The notes under the pieces were generated by a model. That model was not told where the DNA came from. It made no database searches and was given only the letters and a program-made list of their open reading frames with translations. Source: a virus. Taken from it: a stretch of 42,452 nucleotides of DNA. The position numbers and the translations under genes are program-made. Positions 1-8,740 of the stretch are shown here, piece after piece; within the stretch, counting starts at the first letter, position 1; each line of letters opens with the position of its first letter. Location of the stretch: positions 1-42,452 of IMG/VR virus record IMGVR_UViG_3300042569_000885; one strand, given 5' to 3'.

Positions 1-105
1 CTCCTCTGATGTATTGACAATGAACTCAATGCCACCAATATCCTTGGTGTTATTGTATCGCTCACCATTTATTGGCTTCACGATAAAATCAAATGGGGAC
101 TGCAT
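1..105 (-). CDS. Partial protein, possibly GroES-like co-chaperonin (C-terminus outside window)
   Basis: An ATG at 105-103 overlaps the stop of the upstream gene (TAATG), and the frame stays open to the window edge for 35 codons. The visible protein begins MQSPFDFIVKPINGERYNNT and continues through an IGGIEFIV segment. The V-K-P, then N-T-K, then G-G-I-E spacing resembles the start of GroES-like domains (valine-lysine-proline, mobile loop, glycine-glycine-isoleucine), and I recall similar phage proteins annotated as co-chaperonins. With only 35 residues this is an inference. It could equally be an unrelated small structural protein. It is the last gene seen in the leftmost minus-strand block. 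Confidence 0.45.
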   Translation of the reverse strand, partial: MQSPFDFIVKPINGERYNNTKDIGGIEFIVNTSEE

Positions 106-332
106 TAGTAGTTTATATTGTATTCAATTGCAACAGGCATAGTGTAGTTGAACTCCTTCCAGAGAACTACCTCCTGCTTCTCGTTGATAATATAAATTCT
201 AATGGCCCCTGTGTCTATGGTAAACTTAATGAGATGAATCTCATGGCTATCACCAAGTACCTTCTGCCCTACGATGTAGTGCATGGAGCTACCCTTATAG
301 TCTGGTCCTACTGATATTTTTCTTATGTCCAT
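105..332 (-). CDS. Hypothetical small protein, 75 aa
   Basis: The frame starts MDIRKISVGPDYKGSSMHYI and its stop overlaps the start of the next gene by one base (TAATG), which indicates translational coupling. It is a mixed alpha/beta-looking sequence with no signal peptide or membrane segment. It lies directly downstream of the tail-fibre-type genes in the same direction, so it may be a small tail accessory protein, but I recognise no family. The opposing ORF at 93-314 is its shadow. Confidence 0.7.
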   Translation of the reverse strand: MDIRKISVGPDYKGSSMHYIVGQKVLGDSHEIHLIKFTIDTGAIRIYIINEKQEVVLWKEFNYTMPVAIEYNINY

Positions 333-355
333 TAGATTAAATTTTATTAAAGCTA

Positions 356-592
356 CTACCAGACTACTCCAGCAGTATCAGTTCCTGTAATTCTGTATAT
401 CTTTCCTACTGCCAATCCTCCTGCTTTTGCTGCTGTGTTGTTAGCATAGACAGGCACAGATGGTAAAGGCATAGCTAGGATGCTACCTACAGTAAAGTTT
501 TTAGTCTTGTTGCTGTCCTCAGCATCAGTACCAATAAGTTTATCGTTGTATGATACGCTTCCATCTACAGCGTATGAGCTAATGTTTGACAT
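356..592 (-). CDS. Short tail-associated protein sharing the N-terminal module of the giant fibre
   Basis: A 78-residue protein. Residues 3-40 (ISSY, then LIGTD-EDSNKTKNF-GSI) match residues 3-41 of the 1871-residue fibre encoded just upstream (ISSY, LIGTD-EDLNITKNFSIGSI). After this module it has only a short Ala/Gly-rich part, ending GKIYRITGTDTAGVVW. The shared module is probably a virion-attachment or trimerisation head. The protein could be a small decoy, adaptor or alternative tip for the same docking site. Its start lies 2 bases beyond the stop of the preceding gene. The similarity is seen directly; the role is inferred. Confidence 0.75.
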   Translation of the reverse strand: MSNISSYAVDGSVSYNDKLIGTDAEDSNKTKNFTVGSILAMPLPSVPVYANNTAAKAGGLAVGKIYRITGTDTAGVVW

Positions 593-594
593 AA

Positions 595-894
595 TTATTC
601 AGCAGTTATAGGTTGAGGATCTGGAGGCACTGGTGGTACATAGTCACCTGTGATAGTTAGGTTCAGCTGTGCTGCAACCCAATCATAGGCATAATCATTT
701 GTCTGCCATGCTTGATAGTCCTCTCCAGTCATAGTCAAGTTGCCTTGAGCAAGTTGCTGTTGAGCATCACTCAATAGAGAATAGTAAAATGTTCCTGAGG
801 TACTTAGATTGTCATTAATGCAATATGCATTTAGAATAGTTGCCTCTAGTACTTGTCCATTGTCCCAAATTTGGACGCTTTCAATTTGTTTCAT
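595..894 (-). CDS. Hypothetical tail-cluster protein, 99 aa
   Basis: It starts MKQIESVQIWDNGQVLEATI and ends in a proline-rich tail (VPPVPPDPQP). No membrane segment or signal peptide is visible. It lies between the giant fibre and a short paralogue of the fibre's N-terminus, in the same direction, which suggests a tail-tip or fibre-assembly accessory role. I have no family assignment. The 77 bases upstream (895-971) hold only an A/T-rich leader and a 12-codon open frame that I do not call. Confidence 0.7.
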   Translation of the reverse strand: MKQIESVQIWDNGQVLEATILNAYCINDNLSTSGTFYYSLLSDAQQQLAQGNLTMTGEDYQAWQTNDYAYDWVAAQLNLTITGDYVPPVPPDPQPITAE

Positions 895-971
895 TTTTTT
901 GTTGTTTATAATTATTTAATCATTTCCGATGTCCCCGTATTCTTGCTCATTAGGTAATATTATTTATTTCT

Positions 972-3900
972 TTAATTTAATTTTAAATATTTCCATTGCA
1001 CATTTACAGTAACTCCTGAGCCATTTAGAACTTGAACAGCTCCACCTGATACTCTCATTACTAATCCCGCAGAAGAAGTATAACCTTGCATTACAACAGC
1101 TGAACTATTAACTACAACAGTTGCAGTAGTACAATAATCTGCCCCATTACCTGGTGAAAAAGCATACACTAAATAACTTGCATACTCCCCAACAGATGGG
1201 GAAAATATTGTAGTCCAAGTATTAAAAGGATTACTGACTGAACCACCTGTTGTTGTTGCTTGCGATACTCTTATACTTCCATTAACGTCTAGCTTATATC
1301 CTGCATCAGTTGTCGTTCCAATCAGCACGTTTCCGTTTGTATTGATTAGCATAGAAGATGATGGCGCAGAATTAGGAGCAGATGTTAAAAACCTAATAGC
1401 GCCACCACCTGTTGCGTCACCACAAGATGTAATGTCAAAAACTCTTGTGTATGCATTTGATGAAGGAAAATTTTGTGCTTGGTAAAAATTTGTTATACCC
1501 CTATCTTGATTAGAACTATAAGACACAAATGATGAATTGTTCCCAGTGTTTGGATACTGAATTTGACCGCCTGAGGTAATTCGCATTCGTTCGGAGCCAT
1601 TGGTAAAAAAAACTGTACTTGATGCGGTTGAATTATTTATAAATAAATCATTTACAATATATCCAATATAACCAAGCCTAGTTCCGCTTTGAGTATAATC
1701 AATAACATTTGTTCCAGAATCTGTTCTGTTAATAGTTAGCCACGCACCTGTTCCAGTTCCTTCAATTTGTAACCTACTTGCTGGCGAACTCGTCCCGATC
1801 CCAACGTTGCCGCCATTTGTTATAGTAACTAACTCAGAAGTTCCACGATAAAATCTATAACCACCACCGTTAATGCTTCCTGTTTGAAACCAAATATCGT
1901 AGTTACCATTTCTTATTGCACTAAGACCAATGCCAAAATTGTTAATAGTACTAACCCCATTTAAAGCATATACTGTTCCATTTGTTAAAGTATTATCATT
2001 TGTAGGGTCAGTTATTGTATTATTTGCAATTACTTGATTTAAAACAAATAATCTACCACTAACGTTCAACCTCGCTCCGTTATCCGTTGTCGTGCCGACA
2101 AGTAGGTTGCCGCCTGATGCAATAACAACATCTGCACTATTTCCTGAACCACTTAGGACTAACCCACTTTCAGCTCTTACTGCAAATTTTCCATTATGTC
2201 CTGTAATAATACCTTGTGCTCCACCTACAAAACCTACTGTTGTTGCTGACTCAGTCCATCTTGCGTGAGACGAACCTGCTGCTGCGGTTATTTGTAAACG
2301 ATTGCTTGGGTTTGGAATTCCAATACCTAAATTACCACTCGCATCCAATGTCATTGCTTGGGTAAATGTAATCGCATTACCAGCCGTTCCACTTGGGGCA
2401 TTAAACCATTGGTGCTGACCTGATTGCTGATTGTAAAGAGTTGCAAAATTGCTAATCTTATAAGAAGCAGTACCGCCACTCCAAGAAATGTTTGACCCGT
2501 TTAAATTTTGATTTGGTCCGCTATATATTGAAGCACCTCCGTTCGCAAGTTCAAACAAAACATAACCACTTAATCCACCAGCGCTAGGTGTAACTCCTAA
2601 GCCAAGGTTTCCGCCTGTGCTTATTATCAGTCTAGTTGCTGAATTTACAACGTCTACAATTGAATAACTACCGTCTCCAGCGTTATATCTAGTATACCAT
2701 TTTAGGCCGTTATTTTCAGAAAATGCAAGCGTTGAATTTGAGCCACTTGCAGAGTTAATTTGTAGATTTAATAATGGCGAACTTGTACCGATGCCAACGT
2801 TGCCTCCGTTAAAATAACTATTTCCACTTGCTAAAATTTGAGTAGTTAATGATCCTGAATGTAATAGATTTATAAGACCTGTATTTGAACCAGTCCAAGA
2901 AAGTTGCACCGCATTTACACCACTAGCCAATAATGTTAAAGTATCTCGAAATGCACTACTGCCAGCAACGTCTAGCTTAAATCCAGCGTCTGTGGTTGTG
3001 CCTACAAGTAGGTTGCCGCCAGCAGTAAGTTGCATTCTTGTAGACCAAGATGTTCCGTTAAAACTCCACCAATCTAATCCAAAAGACGCGTTTATTTGTT
3101 GTAATATCCACCTAGTTTGGGTCGAATTTGCTAAAGCTAAAAATGAGCCACCTCCTACTGTATCACTTGAACTAGTAGATATTACAAATCCATCTCCTGT
3201 ATTTTGAGTTAGTCTTGTACCTGAATCTTGTAAAATACTATTTCCAATCGTTGTACTACCTGTAAACTTTGGCAAATAATTAGTCGTTCCAGTTCCTGTT
3301 ACTGGGTTAGTTAAAGCTCCTTGTGCGCCAATATCTGTTAAGACCTGAGCCGGAGTTCTACGTCTAATTGTATTGCTGACATCAATTGTAGCAAAGTCAC
3401 CAGTTGCATTTGTTGCAGTGACAGTTAGGTTAGACCTTATTATAGCAGCACCATTTACATCTAGTCGTAAGCCTGAGTCTGTTGTCGTTCCAATTAGGAA
3501 GTTTCCAGTTGAGGTTAAAGTAACTTGCGTACTAACTCCGCCAGCCGCTAGTCTTAACTCAGAACCGCTGGTAAATATCTCCAAAGGAAGGTTTGAACTT
3601 TCAATTCTATTGACAGAACCTCCAAGATTTGGAGTTAATAAAATTGATTGCCCTCCTGTATTTAAAAACAACCTTTTAGTAATGTTTACCTCGTTAGTAT
3701 TATCAGCAATTGAGCTGTCACCAATCGTACTAGTACCTGTGAATTTTGGCACCACATTAGTAGTCCCTGTTCCAGTTACAGGATTCGTTAAAGCATTCTG
3801 TTTGTTGTTAAATGTGTTCCAATCGGTTGATGATAGGAATCCATTTGTAGATCCGCTTGCTTGAGTAATACCTACATCACCACCACTCGCAATAAACAAA

Positions 3901-6587
3901 GGAGCATTGAAAGTAATTGCAGGCATTTTTGCGTTAAACGTAGACCAATCCGAAGCACTTAATGCACCTCTATTAACAGCACTTGCCGTTGGTAGGTTAA
4001 AGGTATGCGTATCAACTGAACTTACAATATTGAAGTCAGTTCCACTTGTTCCTGTAGTAAGGTATTGAACCTGCTTAGTAATCCCATTAAGCGCAGTTAA
4101 TCCTGTAGTAAATGTTGTAATAACCTGACACAGGTGACTATTCTCAGTATGCAAGGTTATTGTTCTGCCTGCATTGGTAACATATATTCTAATAGCAAGC
4201 CTATCAGTAGCAGCCAATACAGTCTCAGGAACACCTAGTGTTGAGAAGTAAGGATTAATTGTAGTCCCTAAAGATATTAGCTCAGGGTTTGTAGAATTGC
4301 TCGCAATCAAAGTAAATGTAGTGCCATTATACTTGTACAACTCTACATAGAATGTTGGACTACCTCCACCTGATGAAGCAGAGAAATAAAACTCAAGGTT
4401 CCAGTTACCTCCAGGAATTAGTAGTAAATCAGGATCATTAGCATCAGTAATAAACTGAGCAATGTATCCATTTGTATTAATATTAAAGTCAGTACCTGCT
4501 CCAAATATTGGAACCTTATTCATCTCATAATAAGTATTCCCAACAAATGTCCCTTGATTTACTGAACCATTTAGGTAGTAAGATACAGAGGCTCCTCCGC
4601 CTCCGCCTCCACCTGGAAAGTCTCCAAGAGTACCATCACCTCTAACATACTGCGCTGCTGTACCTGCACCTACAACAGTAAGTGTACCAGCACTTGTAAC
4701 AGGGCTATTCGATACAGTAAATGCAGATGGCATACTAAGACCTACTGAAGTAACTGTACCAACACTCCAACTTCTATCTGCACTTAAATCATACGCAGTG
4801 CCATTAATAGTAAGCTGTCTTGTAGTAGGAACAGCTCCAATATCACTTAATAACTGAGCACCTGTTCTGTACTTAATAAGGCCACCATCAGATACAATGA
4901 ATCTGTCAGTGTCAGTAGTAGCATTTACAATGCTGTTCACATACAGGTTGCCACTAATCTCAAGCTTGTACCCATTGTCTACTACACCAGCACCAAGTAT
5001 TGTGTTGCCATTGGAAAACACTCTAGACACCTGTGTACCACCAATAGATTGAACTACAACGCCATCAGTATAACTATGGACAGTTGACCTCGGAGAACCG
5101 AAGTTGTTCATCTGAATTGAGTACGTGTACGAAGTCAATCCGATGTTTGTAAAGTTTACAGTACCACCAGTTGCGCTATTATATTGGAAGTTAAACGTAT
5201 CAGGACCATAAGACAATGGGCTATCAACTAGTGATGTAGCCCCACTCCACATTGGCAAAGTGAAAATTGTACCAGTCCCTGTTACAGGATTAGTTAATGC
5301 GTTCTGCTTATTGTTAAATGTATTCCAGTCAGTGCTAGATAGATATCCATCTGAGCTTGCTCCTGCCTGCGTAATGCCTATCGTTCCAGACCCTGTAATA
5401 GTACCACCTGTCAATGGACCACTAGTCCCTACACTTGTTACAGTCCCTACGTTCCACGTTCTATTCGCAGACAAGTCAAATGTTGTCCCATTAATAGTAA
5501 GGGTAGTGGTATTTGAAGCACCATCAGTAATGCCGTAGCCTGCTAGGGTAGTAGGCGTACCTGTAATCTTACCCCATGCAAGTGAACTAATCCAAGTAGG
5601 GTTAGAATAAGTCTGGTCTGTACGTACATCACCTACAGTCCATGATCTATTAGCAGTTAAGTCAAATGTTGTACCATTGATGGTAAGCGTTCTTGTTGCT
5701 GGAGGTGCTCCGACATCGCTGAACGTAAGCACAACAGCACCGGTGTATCCGTTAACGCTGACAACTGCATCTGTATTGTCTACCTTCTCCCAGATTGAAC
5801 CATTGAATATAGCCCAGTCTCCTAGTTTCCAGTCAGTAATACCATTTAAGTTAGTATTTCCAGGAACACTTACTACATAGTAGTATCCCTTTGTACCTAC
5901 TGAACTAGTAAGAGTAGGTGTGTTGGTAGCAGCATTCCATGTACCCTGGTAAGTAACCCCACCAGCAAGACCATTTATCTGGTTCTGTACCTTACCAAAT
6001 GCAGTAAGGATACTGTCTGTATCAGTAAGAGTTCCACCAGTGATATTCAAACCAGTAAGAATTTTACTGATTACAGCCAAATTACTTAATGTAACAGTAG
6101 CATTACCAGGTCCAACAGCAGTGGCCTCACCACTTAACTGAGTGATGTAGTTACCTTGAGCCTGATACTGAGGAATGTTAAGAGTCTTACCAATATAAGT
6201 TGCAGCTCCACTTGTTCCTAAAGTTGTTAATGTATCAATGGTATTTAAATTCCAAGATCTATTAGCACTTAGGTCGTAAGTTACAGAGTTGATGGTAAGA
6301 GTTCTGGCAGCAGGTACATATACTGTAGAGTCAAGCGTACCATTAGCCTTTAAAAATTGAGAGGATAATCCTCCCGGAACAATAAATGCAGAGGATGTAA
6401 TATTAAAAGCACCTAAGTTTACATTGCCAATTGCACCAACGTATGGAACAAATTGATCCCCAACTATATCAATTATAGAACCTATTGAAAAGTTCTTGGT
6501 AATGTTTAAATCTTCTACATCAGTTCCAATTAGAATATCACTGATAGTAGGATCTGATAGTATTGGGTATGAACTTATCTTTGCCAT
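972..6587 (-). CDS. Giant tail-fibre / receptor-binding-type protein, 1871 aa
   Basis: A very long Ser/Thr/Gly/Asn-rich protein typical of phage fibres. The N-terminal module (residues 1-41) recurs in a 78-residue protein downstream. The shaft is built of repeats: NPVTGTGT blocks near residues 430, 935 and 1095, T-x-N-G-T-x-[FY]-D-L-[ST]-A-[ND]-R-[ST]-W blocks in the first third, and many LLVGTTTDAG-LDV-G and GNVGIGT blocks in the last two thirds. A run of seven glycines sits near residue 660. The C-terminus (VNVQWKYLKLN) has no recognisable S74 intramolecular chaperone peptidase. It probably forms a trimeric fibre for host-surface binding. The internal repeats suggest growth by duplication. 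Function rests on composition and context, not on a named domain. Confidence 0.85.
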   Translation of the reverse strand: MAKISSYPILSDPTISDILIGTDVEDLNITKNFSIGSIIDIVGDQFVPYVGAIGNVNLGAFNITSSAFIVPGGLSSQFLKANGTLDSTVYVPAARTLTINSVTYDLSANRSWNLNTIDTLTTLGTSGAATYIGKTLNIPQYQAQGNYITQLSGEATAVGPGNATVTLSNLAVISKILTGLNITGGTLTDTDSILTAFGKVQNQINGLAGGVTYQGTWNAATNTPTLTSSVGTKGYYYVVSVPGNTNLNGITDWKLGDWAIFNGSIWEKVDNTDAVVSVNGYTGAVVLTFSDVGAPPATRTLTINGTTFDLTANRSWTVGDVRTDQTYSNPTWISSLAWGKITGTPTTLAGYGITDGASNTTTLTINGTTFDLSANRTWNVGTVTSVGTSGPLTGGTITGSGTIGITQAGASSDGYLSSTDWNTFNNKQNALTNPVTGTGTIFTLPMWSGATSLVDSPLSYGPDTFNFQYNSATGGTVNFTNIGLTSYTYSIQMNNFGSPRSTVHSYTDGVVVQSIGGTQVSRVFSNGNTILGAGVVDNGYKLEISGNLYVNSIVNATTDTDRFIVSDGGLIKYRTGAQLLSDIGAVPTTRQLTINGTAYDLSADRSWSVGTVTSVGLSMPSAFTVSNSPVTSAGTLTVVGAGTAAQYVRGDGTLGDFPGGGGGGGASVSYYLNGSVNQGTFVGNTYYEMNKVPIFGAGTDFNINTNGYIAQFITDANDPDLLLIPGGNWNLEFYFSASSGGGSPTFYVELYKYNGTTFTLIASNSTNPELISLGTTINPYFSTLGVPETVLAATDRLAIRIYVTNAGRTITLHTENSHLCQVITTFTTGLTALNGITKQVQYLTTGTSGTDFNIVSSVDTHTFNLPTASAVNRGALSASDWSTFNAKMPAITFNAPLFIASGGDVGITQASGSTNGFLSSTDWNTFNNKQNALTNPVTGTGTTNVVPKFTGTSTIGDSSIADNTNEVNITKRLFLNTGGQSILLTPNLGGSVNRIESSNLPLEIFTSGSELRLAAGGVSTQVTLTSTGNFLIGTTTDSGLRLDVNGAAIIRSNLTVTATNATGDFATIDVSNTIRRRTPAQVLTDIGAQGALTNPVTGTGTTNYLPKFTGSTTIGNSILQDSGTRLTQNTGDGFVISTSSSDTVGGGSFLALANSTQTRWILQQINASFGLDWWSFNGTSWSTRMQLTAGGNLLVGTTTDAGFKLDVAGSSAFRDTLTLLASGVNAVQLSWTGSNTGLINLLHSGSLTTQILASGNSYFNGGNVGIGTSSPLLNLQINSASGSNSTLAFSENNGLKWYTRYNAGDGSYSIVDVVNSATRLIISTGGNLGLGVTPSAGGLSGYVLFELANGGASIYSGPNQNLNGSNISWSGGTASYKISNFATLYNQQSGQHQWFNAPSGTAGNAITFTQAMTLDASGNLGIGIPNPSNRLQITAAAGSSHARWTESATTVGFVGGAQGIITGHNGKFAVRAESGLVLSGSGNSADVVIASGGNLLVGTTTDNGARLNVSGRLFVLNQVIANNTITDPTNDNTLTNGTVYALNGVSTINNFGIGLSAIRNGNYDIWFQTGSINGGGYRFYRGTSELVTITNGGNVGIGTSSPASRLQIEGTGTGAWLTINRTDSGTNVIDYTQSGTRLGYIGYIVNDLFINNSTASSTVFFTNGSERMRITSGGQIQYPNTGNNSSFVSYSSNQDRGITNFYQAQNFPSSNAYTRVFDITSCGDATGGGAIRFLTSAPNSAPSSSMLINTNGNVLIGTTTDAGYKLDVNGSIRVSQATTTGGSVSNPFNTWTTIFSPSVGEYASYLVYAFSPGNGADYCTTATVVVNSSAVVMQGYTSSAGLVMRVSGGAVQVLNGSGVTVNVQWKYLKLN

Positions 6588-6597
6588 TATTCGAATT

Positions 6598-7029
6598 TTA
6601 TTTTAAGTCATCGATATCGGACTTAATCTCTTTGGCTCTGCTCAGCAAACGCTTAAGCATATTCCATATATCGATGTTATAAGCTTCCTCTATGTTTTCC
6701 TTAACTGATACTAGCTCTATAAATATAAGAACTATAGCGCACATTTTGGTAAACATAAACTCAATACCCCACCATAAAATTACAAACTCATTCAATAAAT
6801 ACTTGTCCATAAGGAAAAGTAAAAGAACTGTAACCTCATATAGAAACATCTTACTAATGATAGTAGATAACTTTCTACTTCTAATACTTTTCAAACCGTG
6901 AAGTTTAATTGACTTGAATATTCCTGTAAAGGTATCAAGAGTAATAGCCATAGCAACGGCAACAAGAAGTCCATGTATTGGAACAAAAAATAAAAGTATA
7001 GAGGCGAAAAGATATTGTAGATATTTCAT
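6598..7029 (-). CDS. Holin, phage_holin_4 (toxin secretion/phage lysis) family
   Basis: A 143-residue inner-membrane protein with hydrophobic segments near residues 5-30, 62-82 and 87-105. The sequence ALDTFTGI-KSIK-type signature, seen here as ITLDTFTGIFKSIK followed by SRKL, is characteristic of the phage_holin_4_1 family. Holins make the inner-membrane lesion that releases the endolysin; here the amidase is at 12662-13312. The start ATG overlaps the stop of a 43-residue basic protein (ATGA). The charged C-terminal tail (KEIKSDIDDLK) fits a cytoplasmic regulatory end. The family is fairly certain; timing and topology are inferred. Confidence 0.85.
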   Translation of the reverse strand: MKYLQYLFASILLFFVPIHGLLVAVAMAITLDTFTGIFKSIKLHGLKSIRSRKLSTIISKMFLYEVTVLLLFLMDKYLLNEFVILWWGIEFMFTKMCAIVLIFIELVSVKENIEEAYNIDIWNMLKRLLSRAKEIKSDIDDLK

Positions 7030-7157
7030 CTTCCCTGTCCTTTATAAGATTTCTTATAAAGTTTGCTCCCCTTATTGCTGCTGGTAGAATTCTTAGCAGC
7101 TAAGCCTTTCTTCTTGTGCTTCTTCTTGTAGATGCTACTTACTATTACCTTTGCCAT
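7026..7157 (-). CDS. Small lysine-rich basic protein, 43 aa
   Basis: Found by reading the gap between its neighbours. ATG at 7157-7155, then 43 codons, and a TGA at 7028-7026 that overlaps the holin ATG (ATGA). The protein starts MAKVIVSSIYKKKHKKKGLA and ends KSYKGQGR. It is extremely rich in lysine with no hydrophobic core, like the other small basic proteins of this block. It may bind nucleic acid or be a minor virion protein. The tight overlap with holin supports its reality; the function is unknown. Confidence 0.65.
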   Translation of the reverse strand: MAKVIVSSIYKKKHKKKGLAAKNSTSSNKGSKLYKKSYKGQGR

Positions 7158-7181
7158 GTTAGATGCTGATAATAATTCCGA

Positions 7182-7448
7182 TTACCATAGTGCTACAATG
7201 TTTAATGCTGTTGTAGTAGATGCAAAAACTCTAACTACTTGTACAGGAATAAAGGTTCCATTTGGTACATTCTGAAATGTAATGTCATCTCCTCCTGCTG
7301 TTAGCACTCGAAGAATTCCTCCAGTACCAACGTATAGTACACAGCCATTATTTCCTGATCCATTTTCAGTAGATACACTTGGAATGTCAACAGTATCACT
7401 CTTAGTTACTTCTGCTGCTCTTGATGCTTGTAATTTTTGATATGCCAT
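7182..7448 (-). CDS. Small structural-type protein, 88 aa
   Basis: It starts MAYQKLQASRAAEVTKSDTV and continues with a glycine-rich CVLYVGTGG-LRVLTAGGDDITF core and an FIPVQVVRVFASTTT end. I recall this pattern (S/D-T-V-D-I-P, then G-CVLYVG-GG-V-L-AGGD-V-F-NV-G-F-PVQV-RV) from small structural proteins of many aquatic phages, probably a head or tail decoration beta-sandwich. No signal or membrane segment is seen. It lies in the minus-strand structural block, 24 bases from the next gene. The exact location in the virion is not deducible here. Confidence 0.7.
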   Translation of the reverse strand: MAYQKLQASRAAEVTKSDTVDIPSVSTENGSGNNGCVLYVGTGGILRVLTAGGDDITFQNVPNGTFIPVQVVRVFASTTTALNIVALW

Positions 7449-7459
7449 GATCTTATTAA

Positions 7460-7618
7460 TTAATCTTCGTTATATGGAAATGATTTGTTTAGTGCATCAC
7501 GTCTTTTTGCACAACCACAATCTTTACCTGCTGCTTTAGCTACAGTCTCAACTACCTTTTTAATTCCAGTAGCTGTAGTTACTTTCTCAATAGTATCTCC
7601 TAGTCCTTTACTTTTCAT
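7460..7618 (-). CDS. Small protein with DCGC...KR motif, 52 aa
   Basis: The in-frame ATG at 7618 gives MKSKGLGDTIEKVTTATGIK as the start. A longer start at 7645 adds MVPFFLIKN but looks less likely, because the family I recall begins at MKSKGLGD. The sequence has a lysine-rich amphipathic helix, then KDCGCAKRRDALNKSFPY. The Cys-x-Cys pair followed by R-R and L-N-x-x-F-P-Y recurs in small phage proteins of unknown role from Bacteroidota phages. Two cysteines could bind metal in a dimer, but this is speculative. Confidence 0.7.
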   Translation of the reverse strand: MKSKGLGDTIEKVTTATGIKKVVETVAKAAGKDCGCAKRRDALNKSFPYNED

Positions 7619-7689
7619 ATTCTTTATAAGAAAGAATGGCACCAACCAATTAAGACTGATGCCGTTCTTACTGTTTTTAGATGAATAAT

Positions 7690-8091
7690 TTATTCAACCT
7701 CTTCAGCAGATTGTTCAGCCTCAATGCTTTCAACCCATCCTGCTAAGAACTTAAAGTTCTCAATACCTTCACTTGAGAAAGTAAACTGATAAAACTCAAA
7801 AGTCTCATCAAGTAATGCTTTCATATCTCTAGACATACCCTTAATACCTTCTTTGGTAAAGTTGTAGTCACCATTCTCTTTCAAATTCAAAATACCTTTA
7901 GAATCTGTATGAGCATGATCGAGACGAATATCTTCTCTCTTTTCATTGTACGCATCAAAAAGAGGTTTGATTTTTTCTACAATCTTTTTGATTTTTGATT
8001 CTGCCTTACTGCCTTTCTCAGTAGGGATTACGTTTAACGCTCTTACTAACTCTAGCAATTCAGCGTTTGTCTTTGTTACTTTCTGTGCCAT
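7690..8091 (-). CDS. Hypothetical protein with helical N-terminus, 133 aa
   Basis: It starts MAQKVTKTNAELLELVRALN and is largely helical and charged. It has a middle segment GILNLKENGDYNFTKEGIKG and an acidic C-terminus (EAEQSAEEVE). The layout (an N-A-E-L-L-x-L-x-x-x-L-N start, a long lysine-rich helix, then a K-G...L-x-x-N-G-x-Y-x-F-x-x-E hinge) reminds me of small phage proteins such as DUF1617, but the match is weak. It is in the structural block and well separated from the gene on its left. Possibly an assembly or tail chaperone-type protein; not assigned. Confidence 0.7.
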   Translation of the reverse strand: MAQKVTKTNAELLELVRALNVIPTEKGSKAESKIKKIVEKIKPLFDAYNEKREDIRLDHAHTDSKGILNLKENGDYNFTKEGIKGMSRDMKALLDETFEFYQFTFSSEGIENFKFLAGWVESIEAEQSAEEVE

Positions 8092-8123
8092 TTGATTTAA
8101 ATTTTAATGATGAACAAATATAG

Positions 8124-8459
8124 TTAAACTTTAGAAATTCTTTTACCCATTCCAACTTTACTCTTCTCTAATTTTTTTGCAGCAAGTTTTGCCGGACTTA
8201 TTTCACTCTTAGTCTTTGGTGTTTCTGATGATATTCTCTTGGTGGGTCGGCAATATTCATTACGACCACCAGCACCACAAGCTTTACCAGTCTTGGTGTC
8301 CTTCCACTTCTCCTTCTCCCAACGTTTTAGGCTTGTACCCTTCTCAGACTTAGTCACATTGCCAGATGCCTTCCTGCACTTAGCAATAGCCTGAGATGCC
8401 CTAGCAGAAGGGAACACATCATACGATGCCTTTACCTTTTTGTAGCAAGCGTCTTTCAT
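8124..8459 (-). CDS. DUF5872-like basic protein, 111 aa
   Basis: The N-terminus has CYKKVKASYDVFPSARASQA followed by IAKCRK. The centre has SLKRWEKEKWKDTKTGKACG followed by GGRNEYCRPTKRIS, and the C-terminus is Lys-rich. This W-x-x-E-K-W-x-D-x-x-T-G-K-x-C-G ... Y-C-R-P-T-K-R signature is, to my recollection, the DUF5872 family found in marine phages and large DNA viruses. Five cysteines and several histidine-free basic stretches suggest a compact metal- or nucleic-acid-binding virion protein. Its stop region is 33 bases from the next gene, and its start overlaps the upstream gene's stop (ATGA at 8459-8456). Confidence 0.75.
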   Translation of the reverse strand: MKDACYKKVKASYDVFPSARASQAIAKCRKASGNVTKSEKGTSLKRWEKEKWKDTKTGKACGAGGRNEYCRPTKRISSETPKTKSEISPAKLAAKKLEKSKVGMGKRISKV

Positions 8460-8740
8460 TTTCTTCTATTCATTCTAGTAGACAAACGAGAAAACTTTCT
8501 TTCAGCCCTACCTCCTGTCAAGTACTTACCTTTTTCTCCCTTAACAAAGTTACCTGACATAGTACCATCCTCATTTTTCTTTAATGAAGCACTTCGATAC
8601 TTACCCTTATCACCCTTAACTATATTCTGAGTGACCATCTTGGTGTCTCCTGTATCTATATTGAATGTAGCAATAGAAGAAAATTTTCCATCTTTATTAG
8701 TACTTCTCCTATAAGTGTTTACGGAAATAGGCTTTTTCAT
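8456..8740 (-). CDS. Hypothetical basic protein with internal repeat, 94 aa
   Basis: It starts MKKPISVNTYRRSTNKDGKF. It carries an internal repeat, VKGDKGKYRSAS and VKGEKGKYLTGG, about 25 residues apart, and ends in an arginine-rich tail (RKFSRLSTRMNRRK). Both ends overlap neighbours: the start shares one base with the previous stop (TAATG at 8740) and the stop overlaps the next start (ATGA). It is clearly part of a translationally coupled run of basic proteins. The function is unknown; nucleic-acid or capsid contact is plausible. Confidence 0.75.
   Translation of the reverse strand: MKKPISVNTYRRSTNKDGKFSSIATFNIDTGDTKMVTQNIVKGDKGKYRSASLKKNEDGTMSGNFVKGEKGKYLTGGRAERKFSRLSTRMNRRK

Noticed and set aside
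918-957. 12-codon open frame starting MSKNTGTSEMIK between the fibre and the 99-residue gene
   Set aside because: Too short to judge and without supporting overlap.
3373-3864. Plus-strand frames opposite the giant fibre (2992-3207, 3373-3864, 5260-5538, 5677-5880)
   Set aside because: Reverse-strand shadows of Gly/Thr/Val-rich repeats; the Val/Pro-rich products repeat in step with the fibre repeats.
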